This document shows positions 9,052 to 16,605 of a DNA stretch of 64,000 nucleotides, one piece after another. Each line of letters opens with the position of its first letter. Positions within the stretch are counted from its first letter, which is position 1. Position numbers and translations under genes: made by a program. Under the pieces are notes generated by a model. It searched no databases. It was not told the origin of the DNA and was given only the letters and a program-made list of their open reading frames with translations. The stretch is from an uncultured bacterium (GTDB taxonomy: Bacteria; Bacillota; Clostridia; Lachnospirales; Lachnospiraceae), in assembly GCA_948467735.1 (NCBI GenBank), contig CAOKFN010000022.1:12603-76602 (forward strand), read 5' to 3'.

Positions 9052-9291
9052 GAGAATGCAATCCGCCCGGTGGTAGTGGGTCGTAAGAACTGGCTTTTCT
9101 CTGATACGATGGATGGAGCTGATGCGAGTATGGGCATTTATACCATCGTGGAGATAGCAAAACTCCACGGACTGGATCCATATAAATATATGAAGTATGT
9201 CCTTGAGTGTCGGCCAAACTATAAGTCCTCTGATGAAGAACTTGAAAAACTCGCTCCATGGTCGGACAGGGTTCAGGAAATATGCAGGTAG
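9052..9291 (+). pseudogene. IS66-family transposase, C-terminal fragment
   Basis: The frame reads ENAIRPVVVGRKNWLFSDT, then a helix with ASMGIYTIVEIAKLHGLDPY and the C-terminal ELEKLAPWSDRVQEICR before a stop. This is the C-terminal tail of the IS66 TnpC protein, including its conserved GRKNWLF motif. Everything upstream of 9052 is missing. The fragment ends where the DUF4143-type gene fragment begins in another frame. Confidence 0.8.
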
Positions 9292-9808
9292 CTATTATTC
9301 AAAGATTACCAATGAATGCAGGCGGGTTAACGACCCCAATGTAGGACTGTCCCTCACAGAATCCGATACTTATATTAAATGCTATATGGGCGATACCGGC
9401 CTGCTGGTAAGTCATGCTTTCGATGAAAACGAACTGTTGGAGGATGAAGTCTATAAACAGATTCTTACCGGAAAACTGGGTCTCAATGAGGGAATGCTCT
9501 ACGAAAACATGATAGCGCAGATGCTTGCGGCCAACGGGCACCGGCTGTTTTTCTATACCCACTACAATAATGAAAAACACCGCAATGATATGGAAATCGA
9601 CTTTCTCATCTCCAACAACAGTAAGACAAAATATAAAATATATCCCATTGAAGTTAAGTCCGGTGTCCGATACTCCATGGAATCCCTGCTGCGCTTCCGT
9701 GAAAAATATAAAAGCAGAATCGGCGGATGTTATATCATTCATCCAAAAAACCTTTCAATAAAAGATGACATTGTCTGCATCCCTCCCTATATGGCAATCT
9801 GCCTGTAA
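9287..9808 (+). pseudogene. DUF4143-domain ATPase, C-terminal fragment
   Basis: About 173 residues of the C-terminal DUF4143 region of the AAA ATPase family that carries this domain. The sequence SYYSKITNECRRVND opens it. A PD-(D/E)xK-like core follows, with MEIDFLI and PIEVKSG. The AAA domain with its Walker motifs is lost, replaced by the IS66 fragment. The intact family is common in anaerobes and of unclear function. A 9-bp hairpin without T-run follows 45 bases after the stop. Confidence 0.75.
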
Positions 9809-9852
9809 TGCTTTTCAGGGCCGTTTCGGATAGCTGTTTTGCATATCAAATT

Positions 9853-9878
9853 GAGTAGGGGAATATATACCCCTACTC
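9853..9878. repeat. 9-bp hairpin after the DUF4143 fragment
   Basis: GAGTAGGGG (9853-9861) pairs with CCCCTACTC (9870-9878) around an 8-base loop. No T-run follows on either strand. It may be a weak terminator of the lost ATPase gene. Confidence 0.45.
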
Positions 9879-10011
9879 GCCGCGCGGCTCACAGCTCACT
9901 TAGCGGCAAGCTTCCATAGCAGGCCTGTCCAAAATCAAACGGTAGTTTCCCTTTCCCGGAAAACCACCGTTTAAATACCCTTATTCTATCGTATGATCCA
10001 CGAAAACCGTT

Positions 10012-10143
10012 CTATTTTGTTACTACCATATGTACAGTACTCTTGCTGACCCCGAAAGCCTTGGCTGTCTGCCTGACCGTGGCGTTGCTGTCAATGATAT
10101 AATTGGCTATGCTGATGGCACGCTCCTCAATATAATCCTTCAA
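10012..10143 (-). pseudogene. spoIIID: Truncated second copy of spoIIID (5' half)
   Basis: The first 38 codons are identical to spoIIID at 1385-1648, up to the recognition-helix residues SKSTVH. They then run into unrelated bases and a stop, giving a 43-residue frame. The DNA-binding domain is cut, so the product cannot act as SpoIIID. Its promoter copy is well formed. In an intact ancestor this copy would have joined the 3' part now at 1385-1535, if the 8.5 kb between them was inserted. Confidence 0.88.
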
Positions 10144-10185
10144 AGGAATACCCCTTTAAGAATACTTTTTACCATTGTATGAAGG
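10031..10185. repeat. Direct repeat copy 2 (spoIIID 5' half plus promoter)
   Basis: The 155 bases match 1536-1690 in the same orientation. See the entry for copy 1. To the right of 10185 the sequence differs from copy 1 except for the shared GTATGACT stretch that forms the -35 element. Confidence 0.95.
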
Positions 10186-10202
10186 ATTCCCTAGGGGTAT
10201 GA
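10174..10202 (-). promoter_or_regulatory. Sigma-E-type promoter of the truncated spoIIID copy
   Basis: The -10 CATACAAT (10174-10181) and -35 TCATACC (10196-10202) are 14 bases apart, as in the first copy, but the spacer bases are largely different. Retained elements with a changed spacer suggest that both promoters were once under selection. Confidence 0.65.
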
Positions 10203-10240
10203 CTGAAACAGCATTCTGCCGGCAAATAATTCTTTCCCGC

Positions 10241-11176
10241 CTATATGCCGAGCAGCCGGCGTTTTTTAGCAGTGAACTCTTCCTCAGTAATGACGCCGCA
10301 ATCCAGCAGATTCTTATACCTCTTAATCTCCTCCACGGGATCAGCCGCATCTGCCCGGGCGGCGGCCTGCGCCGCTTCCAAAGCGCTGTCTGTGATGCTG
10401 ACTTCTTGTGCATGGGGATCCATCAGCCGTATCAGATTGACCGCCAATGTATGCAGTTTATCCACTTCCTCCTGATAATCCCGCAGGTAGGAATCGACGC
10501 TCGGATCATACTGCATAAACTCCGGCGCTTTCCGCTTTTCGCGAAATTCCCCCCAATACGGATGCGCCAGCTTAAGCTCCACATAGAAATTCTGGAAGGG
10601 AGCCGGCAGGTCAAAATATGCGCCGGAATTATATACAGGCGCCGTGCTCTCACCGTTCCCTCCGCCTGCTCTCTGTTCCTGAATCCGCCCCATCTGCTTC
10701 AGCATCTGCTGCTGCATGAGGAACTGGGCAATCTGTGGAGCCATGGCATTGGCGCGCGCCGGGACGTCGCTCCTGTAACATTTCAACATACCGTTTTCCC
10801 CTTCAAACAACGCCGCGTTGTCCTCCAAAATGCGGAAGGACTTGAGATTGGACGCCTCCATCACCAGCGAATTGTCGGCGGCATTTAATCGAAACAGCCT
10901 GTTGGATGCATCCAAAATCATGGTTCCTCCAAAAAAACCAAAGCTGAACCGATAGGTCTCTGAAAATGTTTTGCGCAGCCCCTGATTTGCGTCATAAAAA
11001 TTCACATACTGCCGGAAGCTTTCCAAAGTCATTTGATCCGCCATGCCGTCCGGCAGATCTATCTTATTGGCGCACTCCTTACAGAGCGGCATATTTTGAA
11101 TTTTGACCGCCAGAAGCCGCGGGGTCTGTTTGTTACAGATGGGACATGTCTTTTGGTTATTACTAAAAAAACCCAT
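10241..11176 (-). CDS. Zinc-ribbon (DUF4428-like) protein with C-terminal SHOCT domain
   Basis: A 311-aa cytoplasmic protein. An N-terminal zinc ribbon (CPICNK ... CKEC, residues about 10-35) resembles DUF4428. The middle (about 60-135) looks like a beta-rich PH-like domain with FGFFGGTMILDASNRLFRL. The last 30 residues form a SHOCT helix pair (EEIKRYKNLLDCGVITEEEF), a short oligomerisation domain. The start is set by GGAGG 8 bases upstream. The next gene upstream is a lipoprotein on the same strand 28 bases away, so the two are probably co-transcribed. It shares its zinc-ribbon type with the NERD protein of the neighbouring mobile region. The function is unknown. Confidence 0.75.
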   Translation of the reverse strand: MGFFSNNQKTCPICNKQTPRLLAVKIQNMPLCKECANKIDLPDGMADQMTLESFRQYVNFYDANQGLRKTFSETYRFSFGFFGGTMILDASNRLFRLNAADNSLVMEASNLKSFRILEDNAALFEGENGMLKCYRSDVPARANAMAPQIAQFLMQQQMLKQMGRIQEQRAGGGNGESTAPVYNSGAYFDLPAPFQNFYVELKLAHPYWGEFREKRKAPEFMQYDPSVDSYLRDYQEEVDKLHTLAVNLIRLMDPHAQEVSITDSALEAAQAAARADAADPVEEIKRYKNLLDCGVITEEEFTAKKRRLLGI

Positions 11177-11204
11177 AATGTTATCCTCCCGCAATTATTT
11201 AGCG

Positions 11205-11906
11205 TCAGCCGACGTCGGCACTGATTCCGCTGAAGCTTTCGATGAAGCCCGTTACAATTGCCAAAAGCGCCTGTCCCTCCTCTTCATTCATATCTGCCGA
11301 GGATAACTGTCCCATCTGTTCAATAAACTCTCTCACCTTGTTCATAAGGACCTCGAAATCCTCACTTTTCTGGATCATGCCGTCATTATACGCCTGTGCC
11401 AATTCATTATATCGGCTCACCATGGCTTCGTAATACATCTGAAGAGCCGCAAACGTTTCTTCGGAAACCGGTTCCTTTGCCGCACCGTCCGCACCCTCTG
11501 CGGGCTCCATAGCATTTGCAATGGAACCAAGTCCCTTCACGATTTCTATTATGGTATTATTTAAAACGACCGCATCCTCTTCCGTGAGCGCATCCCGTTT
11601 TATTTCTCCCATCTGCACAATCACGTCGGCTGCTCGTTTCATCGTGCTTTCAATCTCAGGATTTGCTGCGATTTCATCCGAATTATACGCATTTGCCACT
11701 GTGTTATAGCACTCCGCCATAGACGCGTAGTTTTGCTGCAAAATCCCAAAGGTTTCGTCGGACACCACGCCTTTAGCCCTGTCATCCGAATTCACCACAC
11801 TGCCGGAGGAATCGGACGCGCCGTCTTGTTCGCCGCTGCCTCCGCACGCCGTCAATACTGTCGCCGCCATGAATGCCGCCAATAATACTGCTAATCTCTT
11901 TTTCAT
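11205..11906 (-). CDS. Lipoprotein with two homologous helical repeats
   Basis: A 233-aa exported lipoprotein. The signal peptide MKKRLAVLLAAFMAA ends in the lipobox VLTAC. The mature part holds two related halves of about 70 residues. One starts VSDETFGILQQNYASM and the other VSEETFAALQMYYEAM, and both later contain a V(I/E)QMG element followed by an acidic E-E/D segment. This points to an internal duplication of one helical domain. The start is set by GAGGAG just upstream of the ATG. It precedes the zinc-ribbon/SHOCT gene on the same strand. No function can be named; an envelope role is likely. Confidence 0.8.
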   Translation of the reverse strand: MKKRLAVLLAAFMAATVLTACGGSGEQDGASDSSGSVVNSDDRAKGVVSDETFGILQQNYASMAECYNTVANAYNSDEIAANPEIESTMKRAADVIVQMGEIKRDALTEEDAVVLNNTIIEIVKGLGSIANAMEPAEGADGAAKEPVSEETFAALQMYYEAMVSRYNELAQAYNDGMIQKSEDFEVLMNKVREFIEQMGQLSSADMNEEEGQALLAIVTGFIESFSGISADVG

Positions 11907-12290
11907 TCTTTCTCCTCTTCTGCGCAGCTTTATACCCATAACCATATGTTTGTTTCCAAGTTCGCGGATGCTGCGCGGACGCAAACCCAAAAGGCACTCA
12001 TTAAAATCTTCTGCGACGGCTCCGCATTATTCCGCCGCTGTTCAATAGTTTACCCGACGCATCCCCCAAATGGGATATCCTGTTTTGAATCGCCTCAAAA
12101 ATGTATTGAATCGACAGTATCCGCGTTCTTTATACCCAAAAAGGACATCGGGAAAATTTTCCCAATGCCCTTACAATTTCCGTGTTCTCATCCTGCCGAC
12201 TGTGCAAAACGGCGCCTTAATTTTTTCTTTCCCTTCAATTCCAATAAACGGCTGCATCGATCTGCGAAACCTGATTAGCGGCGGTAAATT
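11907..12290. other. Intergenic stretch without a recognised gene
   Basis: About 380 bases between two minus-strand genes. The only structure seen is an inverted repeat around GGGAAAATTTTCCC near 12149-12163, which has no T-run on the lipoprotein side. It may hold the promoter of the lipoprotein operon. I could not assign a convincing -35/-10 pair. Confidence 0.4.
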
Positions 12291-14489
12291 TTATAGAAAA
12301 GCAGCTGCCTCTGCGGACTCCAAATATCGCTCCCCCACAGCCTCCAGCGCGCACGCAGCCGCCCATAAATTATAAGAAAACCATGTGCTGCAGGGCTGAT
12401 TATCACTATAACGCTCCGTCAGCAGCCCGTCGCTTGGACACCACCTCTCCGACAAAATGCCATATCTGCCATAACCCATTTTGTCCGGATACATTTCCAG
12501 ATTCTGCATAAGCCACGCTATGGAATCCTCCGCCCTTTGCAGATGATACTCGTCCCCCGTGACCCGGGCTAGGAATCTAAGATCCGTATCCAGCATGACT
12601 CCCATGGGATGCATATGCGCATTGGAAACGGAAGTCACGCTTCCCCCGCAGGAATTCCACCCCTTGTTTAAAGGGGGGCATTCCGGCCTTGCCGCATAGC
12701 AGTATCTCCACAAATACTCATACTCCACCCCCGCCTTCATTGCGTCCAGAAATTCTTCCTCCCCCGTATCCTCATATACCAGCCTGCAGCCCCGGACAAA
12801 GGCAATATTCCCCTCCTGATCCACCGATTTTTTGGCGTCCAGCGGCGTGCCATAGCAATAAAGCGCTTCCACATACCTGCGATAATACCTGAGCGCCCGG
12901 GCGGCGGCGTCCAGATAACGTTTCTCCCCGGTAAGGCGATGAAGGTATGCTGCCGCCGGAACAAACAGACAGCCCGCAAAGCCCTCCCAGTCAACCACCT
13001 TTTTTTCCCGGGTGCTGAAGCTCACGCCGAAAGCGCCATCCTCCCGCTGCAGGGAAACCACCGTATCCAGCACCTGCCTGCAGCTAAAAAGCCATTCCTC
13101 CTTATAAGCCTGCCCCCGGCTCTTGAGAAGCGCAATCGTCTTTAAGATATAATAAACCGCGCTGCCCGACAGATAGGCAAAATGACATTCTTCCTCCGAC
13201 CATCCCGTCAGGTCGCGGCTGTCCCGTCCCGGATTCGGCTTTAATAGATTGTGAAAAAGCCCTCCCTCCCGATTGTATCCTTCTACGATGCGGTCAATGA
13301 TCCTCTCCCCCGAATCCGCATCCCGAAACGTGTCCTCCTTCACGGCTCCCTCCACATATCGGGAAAGCGCCAGCGGGTACGCCAGAACCGCGCCTCCAAG
13401 CCAGCCGACTTCACATACATCCCTCCATGGCCTAAGCACCGGATCTTTGGGTATCCTGCAGCACATATTGGTGTATTCTCCCGTCTCCCGATTCCAATTC
13501 AAATGAACAAAGGCATCCACCATGGCTGCCGCCGCTTCCCGATAGCTTTTGACATACCTTGCTCTGGAATGCCGTTTCCAATATTCCGCCCTGACCATAT
13601 CGTGGAATCCCATCCGCCCCTTTCCGAAAACCATGTAGATATTTCCCCGGGCTTCCGCTCTATAGGCACGTTCTGCCGTGGGCGGATTGGGCAGCCTTCT
13701 ATTGGAAAAAGTAACCGGATCATTCGTATAGCCCAACGTTACCCCAAAAGAATCGGGAAGCTCCACAAAAACACCGTTATGGATATAATCACAGCCCCTT
13801 GTCAGCTCCCCTGTTTCCTGCGGCAGAGGAAATCCATCCCTTTCCTCCCGGCCTGTGACGGGACGCTCCTTCTCCCAATGGACGCCGCCCTCCACTCCGT
13901 CCGAATATGGATCTATGCTTACGCCCGCACATCCCCTCTCAAACGCCAGTCCTGCCAGCGGCGCGGCGGCCCTGTCCGCCCGAAATTCCCACCGGGAGGA
14001 CGCAAATCTGTCCAAGCGCTTTTCCCCAGCGTCCGTTTGGTTTGTTCCGACATCCATTGGGTCAGTTCCGGCGTCCGTTTGGTTTGTTTTGGCCTCCGGC
14101 CTTTGGGCATCTCCAAGGACAGCTCCCATCGCGCCCGCCGCTTCACCGCCTGCCCCACCCATCCCGCGCCTCCTTGTCAAAACAGGCAGCATTTCCGGCA
14201 TGATACCCTTCTCATTGTTATCCCCATAGATATTGCAGGGAATCAAATGAAAATACTCTTTTTCCCCGGGAACCGTAATCCGGAACCGAAGCTGCGTGGG
14301 ATAATCCGCCGCAAAACCCATGGTATAAGCGCTAATCCCCGGCTTCTCTCCTTTTGTAATCCTGCACTGATACACGGCGCCCTCCGTCCTGTACAGAAAG
14401 CCCCCTTCCCCCACACACTCCTGCGGCACCTTCAGCCAGCGGTTCTCCCTGAAAAATTCAAACTCATAACATGCCCTTGTCCCGTCCAT
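12291..14489 (-). CDS. Probable six-hairpin glycosidase, family not assigned
   Basis: A 732-aa protein without a signal peptide. The N-terminal third is beta-rich. Residues from about 280 on show repeated helical hairpins typical of an (alpha/alpha)6 toroid, with GWLGGAVLAYPLALSRY, LTGWSEEECHFAYLSGSAVYY and CSTWFSYNLWAAACAL. Acidic residues in LTGWSEEE and VDWEG could be catalytic. A 42-bp tandem repeat inserts a polar linker (TNQTDAGTDPMDVG repeated) near residues 130-155. The start is placed at the ATG 7 bases after GAGAGG. Its upstream neighbour is a DUF4038-type hydrolase on the same strand, so both probably act on the same imported oligosaccharide. I do not recognise the exact GH family. 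Confidence 0.6.
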   Translation of the reverse strand: MDGTRACYEFEFFRENRWLKVPQECVGEGGFLYRTEGAVYQCRITKGEKPGISAYTMGFAADYPTQLRFRITVPGEKEYFHLIPCNIYGDNNEKGIMPEMLPVLTRRRGMGGAGGEAAGAMGAVLGDAQRPEAKTNQTDAGTDPMDVGTNQTDAGEKRLDRFASSRWEFRADRAAAPLAGLAFERGCAGVSIDPYSDGVEGGVHWEKERPVTGREERDGFPLPQETGELTRGCDYIHNGVFVELPDSFGVTLGYTNDPVTFSNRRLPNPPTAERAYRAEARGNIYMVFGKGRMGFHDMVRAEYWKRHSRARYVKSYREAAAAMVDAFVHLNWNRETGEYTNMCCRIPKDPVLRPWRDVCEVGWLGGAVLAYPLALSRYVEGAVKEDTFRDADSGERIIDRIVEGYNREGGLFHNLLKPNPGRDSRDLTGWSEEECHFAYLSGSAVYYILKTIALLKSRGQAYKEEWLFSCRQVLDTVVSLQREDGAFGVSFSTREKKVVDWEGFAGCLFVPAAAYLHRLTGEKRYLDAAARALRYYRRYVEALYCYGTPLDAKKSVDQEGNIAFVRGCRLVYEDTGEEEFLDAMKAGVEYEYLWRYCYAARPECPPLNKGWNSCGGSVTSVSNAHMHPMGVMLDTDLRFLARVTGDEYHLQRAEDSIAWLMQNLEMYPDKMGYGRYGILSERWCPSDGLLTERYSDNQPCSTWFSYNLWAAACALEAVGERYLESAEAAAFL
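14029..14100. repeat. 42-bp tandem repeat inside the six-hairpin glycosidase gene
   Basis: The unit beginning GCGTCCGTTTGG recurs at 14029 and 14071, with the second copy partial. The translated linker is rich in T, D, N and G. The period is the same as that of the repeat in the GH127 gene at 32.5 kb. Confidence 0.8.
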
Positions 14490-14744
14490 ACCCATACCTC
14501 TCAATCTCTATTTTGACGTTTTTCATCCTGCTGCTTCCTGCTTTAACCTTATCGTTCTTGCTTTATTTCTTCTTACCTGATTGCCTTATCGCTTCTTACC
14601 TTATTGCTCTTGCTTCACTCTTGCCCTCCTGCTTTCAATCATTCCACGGCCGACAATTTAATTTCACCTATTCATTGCACACAATCTTCTATTTCAAGAA
14701 GAAGCCGTCCGCCGCTTCTCCTGCAAAGAATATCTTTCCGATAT
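14490..14744. other. Spacer with degenerate pyrimidine-rich repeats
   Basis: Between 14515 and 14640 the sequence CTTATYGYTCTTGCTT-like and CTTCTTACCT-like pieces recur several times at about 22-26 base intervals. No gene is seen. The stretch lies just upstream of the glycosidase start on the minus strand. Confidence 0.4.
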
Positions 14745-16277
14745 TTACCCAGCCCGCCGGATACGAATCGCCATAAACGGCCTGCCCGGCAATTCTATTT
14801 TTCTGTGATAACTACAATAACACCGATAACGTTCCTTATCCGTAATTTCAAAGGTATCCCCAAGTTCTTCCACGGTCATATTCCATGTATCGATAATATC
14901 CACCTTAAACTTAGCGCCCACCTGAATATCCTTCTTCATAGCAGGCAGTTCAAACGCCCACTCACACGGAGTTTCATATCCGAAATAAAACAAATAATAT
15001 TGTCCCGTTACCCCTGCGCCGTTTAAAATCCACCAACTGTCTATGGGTTCCAGCCCCTCCGTGCCGCTTTCCTCAAGGATGCCTTTGAGAAACGCAATTC
15101 TTGCCGGGCTTTCTCCCCGAAGCGTTCCACCCTTGGCCCACCATATGATATCCTGAGGATGTGTAAACGTTTCTCCGTGCGTTACATAGGTTCCCGACAC
15201 AATGCCGTTCCAGAACTTATCAACCAATTCTCTTGGATCCAGCATTCCCCAGCGCTGATCCAGATTTCCCTCGTACCCCACTTCGTCGTAAATTATCGGT
15301 TTGTGATAAGCGTCCCTCAGCATACGGAAACGGCCAAACCCTGCCCGAACGGTTCCAATCTGCACGCTGGCATGAGTAATATGCGGATTCCAATGATCAT
15401 ACAGAATATCCCCGTTGTGAATGGAAAGCAGATGCCCATAGGGGTCTAACTGCGCGGTAAACTCGATCAAATCATCCCAATCCGCCTTCGTTTTGTCCCG
15501 TAAATAATCATACTCGTTTGCCATGGACCACCATACATTGCGGTAAGATGCCACCCTTGCAATCAGATAGGACAAATATTTTTTATCCGTTTCATGGGAC
15601 ATGCTGTCAAATCCCCACCTGCCCTTGTCATAAGGATGGAACAAAATCAGATCCGCCTGCAGCCCCAAGTCCAGAAGCTGTTTTAACCTTTTCTCCAAAT
15701 GCCTAAAAAATACAGGAGAAAATCTAGTGAAATCAAACCTGTTTTCCTCATTCTTTTCAAAAGGAAAATATTCCGGTTCATTATTGTTTCCCACATAATT
15801 CTTGGGAAACACACACATCCTGACTTTGTTAAACGGCGCGGCCGCCAGCGTCCTTAACGTCTCCTCCTCCAGCTTTTCCCCCTGATGTATCCACGCATAA
15901 CAGGTAGTTCCGAACGGATAATAGGGACTGCCGTCCTCATATGCAAAATGATACTGCTTCGCCGTTTTCACCATTCCATGGTTCGCTCCTGACGGCGCGG
16001 CACAGACAAATTTCCCATTAAACCCATCCAGCTCATGACTGCTGCCAGACGTCACATAACTCCATACTCCCTGTTTGTGCGGCATAAAACGAACGCGGTA
16101 TACGCCTTCCCCATCATAGAATCCGGGAACGGTTACGCTCTCTTTTTCCACGCCTTCCTGCAGCAATGTAAAAACTGCATGAAGCGTTACTTCCATAAAC
16201 GGATTTCCTTTTGACGGTCCCAAAATTTCCAGTTCAAAAATGTCCCATTGCTCTACTTGTTTCATATCTTCAACCAC
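14745..16277 (-). CDS. DUF5060/DUF4038-type glycoside hydrolase
   Basis: A 510-aa cytoplasmic enzyme. Residues 8-95 form the DUF5060 beta-sandwich (ending GFNGKFVC). Residues 105-400 form a TIM barrel of the DUF4038 type, related to GH140. A C-terminal beta domain (DUF5605-like) follows. Likely catalytic acids are the glutamates in SMANEYDY (E255) and IIYDEVGYEG (E332), at the ends of barrel strands 4 and 7. The GTG start is chosen because GGAGG lies 8 bases upstream; the nearby ATG is too far. A promoter lies at 16348-16376 and a LacI regulator is divergent. GH140 enzymes attack apiose side chains of pectin, but the exact substrate here is unknown. Confidence 0.82.
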   Translation of the reverse strand: MVEDMKQVEQWDIFELEILGPSKGNPFMEVTLHAVFTLLQEGVEKESVTVPGFYDGEGVYRVRFMPHKQGVWSYVTSGSSHELDGFNGKFVCAAPSGANHGMVKTAKQYHFAYEDGSPYYPFGTTCYAWIHQGEKLEEETLRTLAAAPFNKVRMCVFPKNYVGNNNEPEYFPFEKNEENRFDFTRFSPVFFRHLEKRLKQLLDLGLQADLILFHPYDKGRWGFDSMSHETDKKYLSYLIARVASYRNVWWSMANEYDYLRDKTKADWDDLIEFTAQLDPYGHLLSIHNGDILYDHWNPHITHASVQIGTVRAGFGRFRMLRDAYHKPIIYDEVGYEGNLDQRWGMLDPRELVDKFWNGIVSGTYVTHGETFTHPQDIIWWAKGGTLRGESPARIAFLKGILEESGTEGLEPIDSWWILNGAGVTGQYYLFYFGYETPCEWAFELPAMKKDIQVGAKFKVDIIDTWNMTVEELGDTFEITDKERYRCYCSYHRKIELPGRPFMAIRIRRAG

Positions 16278-16347
16278 AATCAGCGCCTCCCTGTCTGTCC
16301 CTCCCTCTCATCCTCCTAAAAGAAGAAGAGCTTATTTGTTATTATCC

Positions 16348-16376
16348 AATATAGCTGAACTATTACTTTATTTCAA
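16348..16376 (-). promoter_or_regulatory. Sigma-A promoter of the glycosidase operon
   Basis: On the minus strand TTGAAA (16371-16376), 17 bases, TATATT (16348-16353). The transcript would have a leader of about 65 bases. The -35 borders TTTCAACGCAAAAT, a CG-centred sequence that might be part of a LacI-type operator; that part is weak. Confidence 0.55.
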
Positions 16377-16417
16377 CGCAAAATCAATATCAATTAACTT
16401 TATTTTTAACTTTATAA

Positions 16418-16446
16418 TTGTATGTATGGAAATTCCGTGTTATAAT
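16418..16446 (+). promoter_or_regulatory. Possible promoter of the lacI-type gene
   Basis: TTGTAT (16418-16423), 17 bases, then perfect TATAAT (16441-16446). It lies 160 bases before the regulator start. The long leader lowers confidence. Confidence 0.45.
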
Positions 16447-16605
16447 TTTTATAAAATAATTCTCGCAGCGGGCGGCAAAGCATTTGATCCTCGCGGCATC
16501 TGCCAAATGCATGTGCAGGCACGGCACTTGGCTCATTGTCCGCAGGAATTACCTCAACATACATCCCCTGCGTGACTTGGTACGTTTTACAGCCGGAGGC
16601 TATTT

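Noticed and set aside
13251..14516. 421-aa plus-strand open frame opposite the six-hairpin glycosidase
   Set aside because: It is rich in Pro, His and Arg, has no ribosome site, and lies wholly opposite a gene with a supported start and coherent protein sequence.
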